A DNA stretch of 64,000 bases from Ignavibacteria bacterium (GCA_016704345.1 JADJAH010000024.1:1-64000), one strand, 5' to 3'; counted from the stretch's first letter, positions 36,879 through 47,204 are shown. Notes: generated by a model from the letters alone, not told the origin. Numbers and translations are program-made.

Positions 36879-37628
36879 ATGAAGATAATTGTTTGTGTAT
36901 CATTAGTACCTGACAGTACTACAAAAGTCAAAATTGCTGACAATGGAAAGTCTATTGACGAAAATGGAGTTTCTTTCATACTCAATCCTTATGACGAGTT
37001 TGCAGTTGAAGAAGCGTTGCAATTGAAGGAAAAGAACGGCGGTGAAGTTATTGCCGTTTCATTTGGAGGAGACAAGGCGAAGGATGCTATAAAGAAGGCA
37101 TTTCAAATGGGAGCAGATAAAGGAGTTCTGATAAGAACTTCCGATTCAGAATTTGATTCATTCACCACCGCAAAAAATCTTTCGGAGTATATCAAAAGCG
37201 AGAGCCCGGACCTTGTTCTTCTTGGAAAACAATCAATAGATTTCGACAGTATGTTGTTACCGTCAATGATATCGGAGATGACCGGTCTGGCATCAACAAG
37301 CGTTGTTGTTAAGCTGGATATAAATGGAAATGCGGCAACAGCTGAAAGAGAAATAGAAGGTGGTAAAGAAATCCTTCAATTCAATTTACCCGCATTAGTT
37401 GGAGTTCAGAAAGGAATCAATGATCCCCGCTATCCAAATCTTAAGAGTATTATGGCGGCAAAATCAAAACCAATTGAGGAAATCAACGCAACATACAATG
37501 GAAACAGAGTCTCGGTAGTTGAAATGAATATGCCTCCTACAAAAGCAAGCGGAAAGCTTTTTACAAATGGCAAGGAAGATGTTTCAGAACTGGTGAAGTT
37601 GCTCAGAGAAGAAGCAAAAGTAATCTAA
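36879..37628 (+). CDS. etfB: Electron transfer flavoprotein beta subunit
   Basis: 249 residues, usual length. It starts MKIIVCVSLVPDSTTKVKI and has LNPYDEFAVEEALQLKEKNG, then the EtfB signature region around LVLLGKQSIDFDSMLLPSMI and the DPRYPNLKSIMAAKSKPIE tail typical of EtfB. With EtfA it accepts electrons from acyl-CoA and other flavin dehydrogenases and passes them to ETF:quinone oxidoreductase or to other oxidoreductases. It precedes etfA by 22 bases, in one operon. Confidence 0.97.
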   Translation: MKIIVCVSLVPDSTTKVKIADNGKSIDENGVSFILNPYDEFAVEEALQLKEKNGGEVIAVSFGGDKAKDAIKKAFQMGADKGVLIRTSDSEFDSFTTAKNLSEYIKSESPDLVLLGKQSIDFDSMLLPSMISEMTGLASTSVVVKLDINGNAATAEREIEGGKEILQFNLPALVGVQKGINDPRYPNLKSIMAAKSKPIEEINATYNGNRVSVVEMNMPPTKASGKLFTNGKEDVSELVKLLREEAKVI

Positions 37629-37650
37629 ATCAAAAAAGTCAAAATATAAA

Positions 37651-38664
37651 ATGTCCAAGAAAATATTAGCATTTGCCGAATTGAAAGACGGCAAATTCAA
37701 GAATTCAGCATTTGAAGTTGTATCAACAGCAAGCAGACTTTCAAAGGATCTTGCTTGTGAGATGGTTGTCTTAACCATTGGAGAAGCAACACAAACTGAA
37801 GCCGATACTCTTTCAGTTTATGGTGCAACGAAACTAATCTCAGTCAGCCTCAATGAACTAAACTCAAAGAGTCAGGTTCCGGGTATCAAATACTCCCCTT
37901 CTGCATTCGCCAAAGTCATTAGCGCAGTCTCGGCGAAGGAATCGGCAGATACGATCATATTTTCAGCCACTTCACTTGGAAAGGAACTTGCCGGGAGAGT
38001 CGCAGTAATGACTGATTCTGCAGTTTTCAATGATTGTACGGAATTGAATGTGGCTGATGGAAAGATAACGGCTGTAAGACCTGTGTACGCAGGAAAAAGT
38101 ATCATTGGCGTAAGTGCTGAAACAGACAAGATAGTTATCACAATAAGACCTAATGTATTTAAACCTGAGATAACAGATACAGGTACTGTAGAGCTGCAAA
38201 TTTTGAATACGAACGATCTTGCAATATCACCATCTGATTTTTCTTCAGTAGTTGTGGAAGTTGTTGTGAGTTCTGAGAAACTTGACGTTGCAGAAGCAGA
38301 CAGAATTGTTTCCGGAGGAAGAGGTTTGAAAGGACCCGAACATTTTCATTTAGTTGAAGATCTTGCAAATGCAATTGGAGCCGCAACAGGAGCATCAAGA
38401 GCAGTAGTTGATGCCGGATGGAGACCGCATTCAGAACAAGTTGGCCAAACAGGAAAAACTGTTTCACCAACCCTTTATATTGCCTGCGGTATCAGCGGCG
38501 CAATTCAACATCTTGCAGGTATGTCTTCTTCAAAATGCATAGTAGCCATAAACAAAGACAAAGATGCGCCAATTTTCCAGGTGGCAAACTATGGCATTGT
38601 AGGTGACGTATTTGAAATTCTTCCTGCCCTGACCGATGAAATGAAAAAAATAGTTTCGCAGTAA
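37651..38664 (+). CDS. etfA: Electron transfer flavoprotein alpha subunit
   Basis: 337 residues. The N-terminal alpha/beta domain (MSKKILAFAELKDGKFKNSA) is followed by the FAD-binding C-terminal domain with RIVSGGRGL, GAATGASRAVVDAGWRPH, QVGQTGKTVSPTLYIACGIS, GAIQHLAGM and CIVAINKDKDAPIFQVANYG. All FAD contacts expected of EtfA are present. Cytosolic heterodimer with EtfB. A mismatched hairpin without U-tract lies just after the stop, so the transcript may continue. Confidence 0.97.
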   Translation: MSKKILAFAELKDGKFKNSAFEVVSTASRLSKDLACEMVVLTIGEATQTEADTLSVYGATKLISVSLNELNSKSQVPGIKYSPSAFAKVISAVSAKESADTIIFSATSLGKELAGRVAVMTDSAVFNDCTELNVADGKITAVRPVYAGKSIIGVSAETDKIVITIRPNVFKPEITDTGTVELQILNTNDLAISPSDFSSVVVEVVVSSEKLDVAEADRIVSGGRGLKGPEHFHLVEDLANAIGAATGASRAVVDAGWRPHSEQVGQTGKTVSPTLYIACGISGAIQHLAGMSSSKCIVAINKDKDAPIFQVANYGIVGDVFEILPALTDEMKKIVSQ

Positions 38665-38725
38665 GCCCGGCAAATTGCCCGGCTGCTGAAATCTTAAAAC
38701 CATTTTTATGGTAAGCTGAAAGTAA

Positions 38726-39373
38726 ATGGATTATTCAAACGAAAACATACAGGTTGATATTTTTGGCCTTTCACTTACTCCTTCAATGAGCGGAGGCGGT
38801 TATGCAATAATTCTAAAAGAAATTGCAGGCACCAGACGTCTTCCGATTATTATTGGGCAGTATGAAGCTCAGTCAATAGCACTTGAACTTGAAGGTATCA
38901 AACCGCCCAGGCCTCTTACACACGATCTTTTGAGAGAAGTCATTGAAACATTCGGGTATTCGGTTAGTCAAGTTCTTATTAATGAGCTTAAGGATTCAAC
39001 TTTTTATGCGAAGATCAAATTCGATTCGTCAAGCATTGAAGATATAGATGCAAGACCATCCGATGCAATTGCACTTGCATTGAAGTTCTCATCGCCTATA
39101 TATGTAAGTACGGAGATAATGGATGAAATCGGATTCGAACCGGATTTTGAGGAGCAGGTTTTGCCAAAACAAGAAACGCCCGAAGCCGTCGATCCGCAGG
39201 ACTCGTTCGAAGATGAAATTATTGAAGAGGAAGCAAAAGACCTCTCTGTCAAAGACAGAAAGCTACTTCACCTTAAGGGAGAACTCGATGAAGCGCTAAC
39301 AAAAGAAGATTACGAGAGGGCGGCTCAGATTCGTGACGAGATCAGGAAACTTGAAATATCAAATCTTAACTGA
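38726..39373 (+). CDS. Bifunctional nuclease (DUF151) family protein with UVR motif
   Basis: 215 residues. Residues 5-135 are the BFN/DUF151 domain (LPIIIGQYEAQSIALELEG, RPLTHDLLREVIETFGYSV, ARPSDAIALALKFSSPIYV). An acidic linker follows, then a UvrB/UvrC-type UVR helix pair at the C terminus (LKGELDEALTKEDYERAAQI, RDEIRKLE). Plant homologues show RNase/DNase activity; the bacterial role is not settled. The UVR motif suggests contact with a partner such as UvrB-like or Clp/McsA-type proteins. Confidence 0.92.
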   Translation: MDYSNENIQVDIFGLSLTPSMSGGGYAIILKEIAGTRRLPIIIGQYEAQSIALELEGIKPPRPLTHDLLREVIETFGYSVSQVLINELKDSTFYAKIKFDSSSIEDIDARPSDAIALALKFSSPIYVSTEIMDEIGFEPDFEEQVLPKQETPEAVDPQDSFEDEIIEEEAKDLSVKDRKLLHLKGELDEALTKEDYERAAQIRDEIRKLEISNLN

Positions 39374-39414
39374 GGTTATTCAGGAAAATTCGAAAAATCA
39401 AACAATCAAACATT

Positions 39415-39990
39415 GTGAAAATATTTTTGCTGGTTATGCTTGCGGTAGTAATTTCCATCAACGCTAAAGACTCAGATGCACAATATTCAGAATTAAGTAG
39501 CAATAGTTTTGAGATCTCGGAACTAAAGTTAAATGCACAGAAAAATGACAAGGATAAAAAACCTTCAAAAAACAGAATTCATCCCAGTGCGGGCTTTAAT
39601 GCAGGAGTGACTTCTATTGACGGACAGGTTGGATTTGCTTTTGGAGCTTTGGCAGAGTTGAGATCGGGACAGGTATCCGTAATACCTCAAATCAATTACT
39701 GGAATGCAGACAAGCAGACAGATTTTGAAATTGGAATTGTATCTCAGTTTTATTTGACCAGCACTCCTGTTGCACCTTACGTTAATTTCGGCTTGGGTGT
39801 AAATTTTTACAACTCCGATACTTTGAGTTTTACAAAGGGGAGCCTAATTGCCGGAACAGGACTTGAATTCAAGAACATAAGCAAATCATTCAATCTGTTC
39901 GTTGATGCAAAATACAAGCTTATTGCCAGCAGCACCGGAAACATTCCTTGTTTCATTTTCACGGCAGGACTCAAGTTTCCGTTTCACTAA
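39415..39990 (+). CDS. Small outer-membrane beta-barrel protein
   Basis: 191 residues with a GTG start. Signal peptide at about 1-23 (MKIFLLVMLAVVIS, ends DSDAQ), a polar linker (KNDKDKKPSKNRIHP), then alternating hydrophobic beta strands (FNAGVTSIDGQVGFAFGAL, PYVNFGLGVNFYN, FNLFVDAKYKLIAS) ending FTAGLKFPFH with a C-terminal aromatic-containing strand. This fits an 8-strand OmpW/OmpA-like barrel. Function unknown. Confidence 0.8.
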   Translation: MKIFLLVMLAVVISINAKDSDAQYSELSSNSFEISELKLNAQKNDKDKKPSKNRIHPSAGFNAGVTSIDGQVGFAFGALAELRSGQVSVIPQINYWNADKQTDFEIGIVSQFYLTSTPVAPYVNFGLGVNFYNSDTLSFTKGSLIAGTGLEFKNISKSFNLFVDAKYKLIASSTGNIPCFIFTAGLKFPFH

Positions 39991-40048
39991 ATAATTATTA
40001 AATTTGAAACCCGTGCGTAAAGGATAAGATCTTTTACGCATTTTTTTT
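39976..40048 (+). promoter_or_regulatory. Promoter plus terminator-like hairpin abutting the coaX start codon
   Basis: TTT (39976-39978; TTG expected), 20 bases, TAAATTTG (39999-40006), so transcription should begin near 40013. The hairpin TGCGTAAA (40014-40021) with TTTACGCA (40033-40040) follows at once, then eight T (40041-40048), and the ATG of coaX is the next base. It may terminate the upstream gene, act as an attenuator for coaX, or both. Confidence 0.55.
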
Positions 40049-40789
40049 ATGAAGAATTTTCTCATAGACATAGGAAACTCTGCTATTAAGACTTGCACTG
40101 CTGAGTATGGCTCAATGTCAGTCAGCAAAATAACGAGGATTGAATATGAAAAGAAAGAATTCATAAAAACATTTGAAAATAGTCTCAAGATCTCAGCACG
40201 TGTTGAAAATATTAAATGCGTTGGAATATCTTTGCTGAACAAAAAGCTGAGTGAACCAATCCGCAAGATCATCATAAAAATCTTTGGACTTGAACCTTCA
40301 TTCATTGGTACAGAATCGATATTGCCATTTCAACTTGGTTATGCAAAGACAATAGGCTCAGATCGCTTATGCAGCTCAGCAGCTGCGTTCATGCTAAGCA
40401 AGTACAAGACCATTTTAACAATAGATTTTGGAACAGCAACTACATACACTGTAATAAATAATTCAAAATTGATTGGAGGGATGATCTCACCGGGCATAGG
40501 AACATCTTACAATTCATTGATCTCAAATACGAATCTGCCTGTAGCAGACCTGAAATTTCCCAAGAATCAAATCAGTTCTAATACTGCAGAAAATATAAGC
40601 GGAGGTGTGCTTTATCAAAGTTTGTACACGACAGAGAGATTCATAGAAGAGACAGTCAGGAAATTTGGAGATACTCATGTCTTCAGCACCGGAGGGTATT
40701 CAGAACTTATAAAGAGCAGAACTGCCATGATTGACAAAATTGATCGCAGCCTTGTCTTAAAGGGAATTAACATTATCATTTCATCATGA
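40049..40789 (+). CDS. coaX: Type III pantothenate kinase
   Basis: 246 residues. Phosphorylates pantothenate, the first step of coenzyme A synthesis. Type III hallmarks are MKNFLIDIGNSAIKT with the DxGN phosphate motif at residues 7-10, IGSDRLCSSAAA, the central LTIDFGTATTYTVI, and GGMISPGIGTS. Because the DIGN motif is so near the N terminus, the ATG at 40049 must be the start even though it directly follows a T8 tract. It overlaps yjbQ by four bases (ATGA). Confidence 0.95.
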   Translation: MKNFLIDIGNSAIKTCTAEYGSMSVSKITRIEYEKKEFIKTFENSLKISARVENIKCVGISLLNKKLSEPIRKIIIKIFGLEPSFIGTESILPFQLGYAKTIGSDRLCSSAAAFMLSKYKTILTIDFGTATTYTVINNSKLIGGMISPGIGTSYNSLISNTNLPVADLKFPKNQISSNTAENISGGVLYQSLYTTERFIEETVRKFGDTHVFSTGGYSELIKSRTAMIDKIDRSLVLKGINIIISS

Positions 40790-41205
40790 AGGTAATTACA
40801 ATAGAGACAGTGATTCCAACAAATGGCAACTGTCACATTATAAACATATCAGACATAGTTCGGAATTCTTTAAAAGACAGCAAGTTGAAAGAAGGAAACT
40901 GCACAGTTTTTTCAATAGGTTCAACTGCTTCAATAACAACCATTGAGTATGAGGCCGGCCTACTTCAAGACTTTCCGAAAATATTTGATAAGCTCGTGCC
41001 TCAATATGGAAAGTACAAGCATAATGACACTTGGGGAGACCACAATGGGCATTCCCATATACGTTCGGCACTTGTTGGAACTTCTCTTTGTGTTCCATTT
41101 AAGAATTCAGAACTAATGCTCGGCACATGGCAGCAAATAGTATTGATAGATTTTGATGAAAGACCCCGAAGCAGAAGAATTGCTATTCAGTTCATTGGTG
41201 AATGA
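40786..41205 (+). CDS. yjbQ: YjbQ/UPF0047 family protein
   Basis: 139 residues, usual length. Conserved features are NCTVFSIGSTASITTIEYEA, the metal-site HNDTWGDHNGHSHIRSALVG and GTWQQIVLIDFDERPRSRR. The E. coli homologue has weak thiamine-phosphate-synthase-like activity; the true role is uncertain. Cytosolic. It overlaps coaX and the GT-C gene by four bases each, so the three are co-translated. Confidence 0.95.
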   Translation: MKVITIETVIPTNGNCHIINISDIVRNSLKDSKLKEGNCTVFSIGSTASITTIEYEAGLLQDFPKIFDKLVPQYGKYKHNDTWGDHNGHSHIRSALVGTSLCVPFKNSELMLGTWQQIVLIDFDERPRSRRIAIQFIGE

Positions 41206-42696
41206 AATTAGTTAATTATAAGAATGTTCTTCTTTTACTACTGTTTGTTTCCGCAGTTGCTTTAAGAGTTTACGACATTGATGCAAAGAATATGTGGTTT
41301 GACGAGATCTATTCATGGAAGATCTCCAATGGAAGCATAGTTAAAATAATTTCTGAATCTGCCGGTGATATCCACCCTCCCCTCTTCTACATAGTGTTAA
41401 AAGTGTGGACATTTATTTTCTCCGATAGCGTTGTTTCTATGAGAATGCTGAGTGTCATGCTTTCGATCATCTCGATGTTTGTGCTTTATATTATTACAAA
41501 GAAGTTGCTTTCGAATGAAATTCAAAGGCTGCTAGTATTATTGCTGTTTGCACTATCGCCATTGAATATCTTTTACTCACAGGAAGTAAGAATGCTTAAT
41601 CTCAATCTTCTGTTAACTCTTACTTCTGTATATTTCTTCATCCGATATGTCTCAACACCAAGAGGAATTTTTGGAGCCCTTTATTGCATAGCTGCAACTC
41701 TTTCATTATACACATTACTTTGCACTGTTTATTTTGATCGCGCAATTTCTTTATGCGGGCATTATTTATCTTAATGATCGAGACGCCAGGGAAAGATTGC
41801 GGCCATTCTTCAAATATCCTGCATTTGCATTTGCTATGTTCATTCCATGGCTTCCAATAATGGTAGGACAGGCAATTAAAGGACAGCCATGGAGAAAGAC
41901 TCAAAGCGTACAGCAGGTTTCTGTAGAGGTTTTCAACTATTTCAAGGATGTATTTCTAAGTCCTTATTTTACTTACGAAAGCATGACAGTAATGTACTTA
42001 TCTCATTTGATAAGTATTTTGACAATATTGTTTTTGTTGCTTTGTATAATCAGAATATTCAACGCGGGAAGATTTTTAATCGAACCTGCAGATGTATCAA
42101 TTCTTTTGTTTTTCATTCCCCTGATTTTCGCAATTGTTGTTTCATTCAGACAGAGCATTGTTTACTCAAGATATCTGAGTATAATTATTCCCTATCTGTT
42201 TATTCTCTTGGTATATTTTTCATTTAGGTTTTACAAACAGCGAACAGCGATAGTAATTTCATTGCTTCTTGCATCAATAAGTTTTCTTGGAATCATGATC
42301 AATTACGGAAATGATTTTAAGAACAATGACTATCGAAAGATAATCTCATACATCAGTGCAAATAAGTCCGAGAAAGATAAACTGATAGTTGAGCCGCATT
42401 TTATGGGCTGGGCTATTGACTATCACAATATGCACAGTTCCTCCCCTATTCCAAAACCCAATATCCTCGGCTGGAACATCCGTATGCAACTGGATTCTTT
42501 GTCTAAATCCAAGGAATTTGATAAGCTCTGGTTTGTACTTGATTATAGTTCGATGGATAATTCACAATACGATTATCTTGCAAATAACCTGGCTGCACTT
42601 GGTTACGATGAGGTTTCAGAAAAGACATTTTATCTAATCCCCGAGAAAGTGAAGGTTCATTTGTTTGAATCCATTAAACACAAGCCAAACAAGTAG
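41202..42696 (+). CDS. GT39-like (ArnT/PMT) membrane glycosyltransferase, one frameshift
   Basis: About 498 residues after repair. It has many hydrophobic helices and the GT-C landmarks near the N terminus: KNMWFDEIYSW with the catalytic-type Asp, then DIHPPLFYIVLKVW. VRMLNLNLLLTLTSVYFFIR follows. The frame breaks in the T4 run at 41732-41735. One added T joins TVYF to LIAQFLYAGIIYLNDRDARE and restores the rest to 42696. The C-terminal 100 residues form a soluble domain. It probably transfers a sugar from a lipid-linked donor on the periplasmic side; acceptor unknown. Confidence 0.85.
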
Positions 42697-42791
42697 CCAA
42701 ATTTAAGTTATCACTATGCAGTTCTTTATCTTTTTTTTGTAGTATGAAAAATCTATTTTGCTCAATCCCAAAGTTTAATACTGGTTGACAT

Positions 42792-44864
42792 TTGCATAAG
42801 AAATACCTCTCTTCAAAATCAACAAGATCGTTTAACAAATTCCTGATAACTGCATTGTTCTCTGCAGTATTGCTTACTTCATTAGGAATGTATTATCCGT
42901 CCGACATTCAAGACGACATAAATAACAAGTTTACAAATGTTGGAAACATAACTCTTACTGTTACAAACTACGGAACTATCGGGAACGGCTTCGTGAATTT
43001 TCCAAATCAACCTTCATGTCAGTTTCCAAAGTCATCCGGAATCGAACATCTGTTCGTTGGAGGCATTTGGATCGGGGGTTCGAAGAACGGACAGATAAAC
43101 GTTTCCACGGCAGCCGTAGATGTATCCAGTGCCAACAGAACGGAAGGCTTTGAATTTACTAATGCAGACGGTTCAACAATTCTCGAAAGATCAACACTTC
43201 AGAACTCACCCAACTTCAGGCCGGACGCAATATCTCATCAGGATTTTGTTTGTGAGTTTTTTGATACTAATACTTCAGTCAACGGAACGATAATTCAGAA
43301 TCATAACCCGCTTGGTGTTAAAGTACTTCTTCAGACCTATTGTTATGATTTCAACTTTGCAAACAACTGGGTGATTCTTAATTACAAGATTGTTAACGTA
43401 GGTTACAGAGGTAATACCGACCCGATAGACAGCTTGTTCGTCGGTCTCTGGTCAGATGCTGTTGTGAGAAATACAAATATCACTATTCCGGGAGGAACAT
43501 CTTTTTACAACAAGGGAGCAGACGGTTACATTGACACGCTTAGAATGGCGTATGAATACGATTACAACGGTGATCCTGGATTTACTAACAGTTACATTGG
43601 TTTCAAACTGCTTGGAACAACGCCTAAGCCTCTGAATGAAGAAACAGGAGACAGAACATTCTTCACAATCTGGCAATTCAGAAATAATACTGACCCGGTC
43701 TATCTTTCACCTTTAACTGATGAAAAGAAATATGTCAGGCTAAACGGTTATCTTGAAAATGGTCTTCGTATTGATACGAATCAAATCAATCAACTAAGAC
43801 AAACACCTAATAACAGATCAGTCTTGCTTTCATATGGACCATACAAAAAAGAAGACGGTTCAGTTTATCGTCTAAACTATTCACAAGATACTGTAAATAT
43901 TGTTTACGGATTAATTTGTGCCAAGAAAAACGGAACAGATCCTGCGACATTTGACACGGATTTTCAAAAACAGAATCTATACACTTCTGCAGGCTGGGCA
44001 CAGAGCGCTTATGATAATGGTTACAAGTTGCCTTCTCCTCCTAATTTACCGGTTGTAAGATCAGTGATTGAAGACAAGATGGTTACATTATATTGGTCGG
44101 CAAATGCAGAGAGTTCCGTAGATCCTATATCAAACATAACCGACTTTGAAGGATACCGCGTTTACAGAACTAATCCCGGTGCAGATCTGACATTAAGTGA
44201 AGACCTTACAACACAATTGAAAATTGTCGGTGAATTTGACAGCGCATACAACAACATCAGCAATAATACAGGCTTTAATTATATCAAGCTGGCTTCTCCA
44301 AAGTTTTTTGCTGGAGATACCACACCATATGTCTATAGGTTTGAATTTCCGAATCAACTGAATGGTTTTCAGTACATTTACTCGGTAACAGCTTTTGACA
44401 AAGGTGATATTACACAAAATCTCGGATCACTTGAGAGCAGTATTCTTGGTAATTCGCAAAGAATAATAGTAGGGACTCCCGCAAACGATGATGTGAATGC
44501 AGAAGTTGGAGTCTATCCAAATCCTTATTATGGAAGTGCTGTATGGGACGGTTCCGGAAATAAGAAAGAGCTTCTCCGTAAATTATATTTCTTCAATCTG
44601 CCGTCAAAGTGCGAGATCTCCATCTGGACTTTAGCCGGAGATCTTGTGGATCAGTTTGAACACGATGCGGCAACTTACAACGGCAGTGATCTGGAATGGT
44701 TTACAACATATTCAGACGGTACACAAAAATTTGCAGGCGGAGAACACGCATGGGATATGATTACAAAAAATGAACAGGCAATTGCATCAGGCTTATACAT
44801 GTTCACTGTGAAAGATCTCAACAGCGGCGAAGTTAAAAAAGGCAAGTTTGTAGTAGTCAAATGA
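42792..44864 (+). CDS. Exported protein with divergent T9SS-type C-terminal domain
   Basis: 690 residues. The start is TTG at 42792; no ATG lies in a suitable place. A membrane/signal segment follows (FLITALFSAVLLTSLGMYY). The central part has HLFVGGIWIGGSKNGQ and NNWVILNYKIVNVGY, seen in a large uncharacterised Ignavibacteria/Kapabacteria family. A fibronectin-like part comes next (VTLYWSANAESS, FEGYRVYRTNPGADL). The tail VGVYPNPYYG...ASGLYMFTVKD...KKGKFVVVK resembles a FlgD-like or divergent T9SS sorting domain. First gene of a long run of envelope genes; overlaps the next by four bases. Confidence 0.82.
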   Translation: MHKKYLSSKSTRSFNKFLITALFSAVLLTSLGMYYPSDIQDDINNKFTNVGNITLTVTNYGTIGNGFVNFPNQPSCQFPKSSGIEHLFVGGIWIGGSKNGQINVSTAAVDVSSANRTEGFEFTNADGSTILERSTLQNSPNFRPDAISHQDFVCEFFDTNTSVNGTIIQNHNPLGVKVLLQTYCYDFNFANNWVILNYKIVNVGYRGNTDPIDSLFVGLWSDAVVRNTNITIPGGTSFYNKGADGYIDTLRMAYEYDYNGDPGFTNSYIGFKLLGTTPKPLNEETGDRTFFTIWQFRNNTDPVYLSPLTDEKKYVRLNGYLENGLRIDTNQINQLRQTPNNRSVLLSYGPYKKEDGSVYRLNYSQDTVNIVYGLICAKKNGTDPATFDTDFQKQNLYTSAGWAQSAYDNGYKLPSPPNLPVVRSVIEDKMVTLYWSANAESSVDPISNITDFEGYRVYRTNPGADLTLSEDLTTQLKIVGEFDSAYNNISNNTGFNYIKLASPKFFAGDTTPYVYRFEFPNQLNGFQYIYSVTAFDKGDITQNLGSLESSILGNSQRIIVGTPANDDVNAEVGVYPNPYYGSAVWDGSGNKKELLRKLYFFNLPSKCEISIWTLAGDLVDQFEHDAATYNGSDLEWFTTYSDGTQKFAGGEHAWDMITKNEQAIASGLYMFTVKDLNSGEVKKGKFVVVK

Positions 44865-47179
44865 AAATTAAATCAAAATTCACACATATGAAAAAAACAG
44901 GTATTATACCATTAATTGCGATTACAGGTTACATATTGTATTCGCTTAGCTTCAGTATGCTCGGGAACGGGTTCGAATTCCTGACTCTTCAGCAGATACA
45001 AACTGTTCCGGCTGATTCTCTTATATTTGGCCGAGATAAATCACCATACAACAATGATTCAGTTGAGTTCATTGCAAGAGTTGTTGCTCCGCCAAGGGTA
45101 TCTCCTGCAAACGGAGACAACAGAACCATGATGAGAGGAAGCAACAGTTGGACATGCTATGCTCAGGATACTGCAAATGGTCTGTTCGGCGGCATAGTTA
45201 TTAGGCAAGGTTCCCGCGGTGATCAGACAGGACTTGATTTGCTTGATACAGGGGCATTGATCAGAGTACGTGGAGTTGTACAAGAATTCGGCTCAACTTC
45301 GAGCAGTAATTTTGCGAACACACTGACACAGCTTGCACTCGATACAGCAGATGGATATACAATTTCAATTTTGGGAAGCTCGCCTAAGAGACCTGCACCT
45401 AAGCAAGTAACAATTCCGGAATTTTCAAACGGTGACTATCCTAACGGCGGAACAATAAATTATGTTGACGGCGAAAAGTATGAAGGCATGTATGTTGAAT
45501 TCAGAAACGTAACAGTCGCTGCAGGCGTTGGAAACCGACAGCCGTGGAGCATAGTTGACGAATTCGGCAACAAGCTTTACTTCCGTGACTTCTCAAATTT
45601 CTTCTCAACATCTCCATCAGGTGATACTTTGAGACCTTGGACACATCCTTCTATTGGAACATTTGTCAACTACATCAGAGGAGTAATTATTTCGGCAAAC
45701 AATGAAGGTGTGTTCGGTACACAATTGCCTTATTCCATTATTCCGATATATCCTAACGACTTAAGTCTAGGAAATCCTCCTCCGCAACTTTCTGCGCCGT
45801 CAAGAAGTCCGGGTGTTCCAACTCCTACAGACAGTGTGCAGGTAAATGTAACTGCAACAGACCCCGGCTTGTCGCTTCTGAGTCTTAACAATGTAAAATT
45901 ATTCTGGAGGAACAACGGAGGTTCATTTTCAAACAAAGACATGTCGCTGGTTACAGGAAATATTTTTTCTGCCAAATTGCCTCCGGCTTCTTTGGGGACA
46001 ATGGTTGAATATTTTGTTAGAGCAGAAGACAATCTCGGTGCAATCAAACTCCTGCCTTCGGATACTCTGAGGTCAAAACTTTTCTATATTGTAAGACAAA
46101 ACGATTCAATGACCGTTCAGGATATTCAATACTGTCCAAACAACGGAGGAAGATCGGCATACGAAGGTTATGATGTTAGAGGAGTTGAAGGAATAGTAAC
46201 GGCAGACACATCTGACATCCCCGGCATTTCATTCACAAGCAGTGGCGGTACACAAAATTCTCCGAGAAGAGTTTACATTCAAAACGGAACGGGACCGTTC
46301 AGTGGAATCTGGCTTTATGGAAATCCAACAGACGCACTTAGAAAAGGTGACAGAGTTCGTGTGAAGGGATTTGTAGAAGAGGATTTCAGCTGTACAAGAC
46401 TTACAGTAAATGTTGCATCAAATATAACTGTGCTTTCACAAGGTAATCCAGTTCCTTCAGCGCAAATTCTTACAACAGCTCAGCTTGCCAATAACAGACT
46501 TGACGGTGATACTGCCATCGAGAAATGGGAAAGCGTTTATTGCAGATTCAACACACCGATAACAATTAACTGCATCAATGCAGGTCTTGGTATTGCATGT
46601 ACTTCTTCCCAACCACTGCAGGATTCTGCTTTCAGAAGAAATTACGGCGAGATACTTGTGTCTGATCAATCCGGCACAGATGCAAGGATAGATCTACAGG
46701 ACGGAAATCATTCCTTTACAAACAACTGGGACAACAACGGCAATCTGCCAGGACTAACATTGCTCACGAAGAACGACATCGTATCTTACACCGAAGGAAT
46801 CTTGTACTATGCATTCGGAAATTACAAACTCGTTCCGAGAAAGAACCCTGATTTTGGAACAGTAACACCGGTTGGAATTACAAACATATCGGAAATTGCC
46901 GAGACATATCAATTGCAACAGAACTATCCGAATCCTTTCAATCCGTCAACAACGATCAAGTTCAGTTTGCCTGTAGCAGGTTTTGTTTCGCTGAAAATTT
47001 TTGACATAGCCGGAAGGCAAGTGAATTCACTGGTTAATGGCTTTATGACCGGTGGCACTTATTCCACAAGATTCGATTCATACGGACTTGCAAGCGGTAC
47101 ATATTTCTATTCTCTTATTGTGAATGATTCAAAGGGTGGAAGATTTGTTGAGACCAAGAAAATGGTTCTGATAAAATAA
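44861..47179 (+). CDS. Secreted protein with OB-fold-like domains and T9SS sorting domain
   Basis: 772 residues from the overlapping ATG; an alternative ATG ten codons in (MKKTGIIPLIAITGYILY) fits the signal segment better. Two OB-fold-like regions, near 45-180 (SVEFIARVVAPP, LIRVRGVVQEFG) and 425-520 (VEGIVTADTSDIPG, LRKGDRVRVKGFVEED), resemble domains fused to secreted nucleases and lipoproteins. An Ig-like segment lies between. The T9SS domain has NYPNPFNPSTTIKFSLP and ends KKMVLIK. No catalytic site seen. Confidence 0.88.
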   Translation: MKIKSKFTHMKKTGIIPLIAITGYILYSLSFSMLGNGFEFLTLQQIQTVPADSLIFGRDKSPYNNDSVEFIARVVAPPRVSPANGDNRTMMRGSNSWTCYAQDTANGLFGGIVIRQGSRGDQTGLDLLDTGALIRVRGVVQEFGSTSSSNFANTLTQLALDTADGYTISILGSSPKRPAPKQVTIPEFSNGDYPNGGTINYVDGEKYEGMYVEFRNVTVAAGVGNRQPWSIVDEFGNKLYFRDFSNFFSTSPSGDTLRPWTHPSIGTFVNYIRGVIISANNEGVFGTQLPYSIIPIYPNDLSLGNPPPQLSAPSRSPGVPTPTDSVQVNVTATDPGLSLLSLNNVKLFWRNNGGSFSNKDMSLVTGNIFSAKLPPASLGTMVEYFVRAEDNLGAIKLLPSDTLRSKLFYIVRQNDSMTVQDIQYCPNNGGRSAYEGYDVRGVEGIVTADTSDIPGISFTSSGGTQNSPRRVYIQNGTGPFSGIWLYGNPTDALRKGDRVRVKGFVEEDFSCTRLTVNVASNITVLSQGNPVPSAQILTTAQLANNRLDGDTAIEKWESVYCRFNTPITINCINAGLGIACTSSQPLQDSAFRRNYGEILVSDQSGTDARIDLQDGNHSFTNNWDNNGNLPGLTLLTKNDIVSYTEGILYYAFGNYKLVPRKNPDFGTVTPVGITNISEIAETYQLQQNYPNPFNPSTTIKFSLPVAGFVSLKIFDIAGRQVNSLVNGFMTGGTYSTRFDSYGLASGTYFYSLIVNDSKGGRFVETKKMVLIK

Positions 47180-47204
47180 CTAAAGCTGATTTACAAGAAT
47201 AAAG

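Noticed and set aside
38665..38695. Terminator after etfA
   Set aside because: The AGCCCGGCAA...TTGCCCGGCT hairpin has a C-C mismatch and no U-tract.
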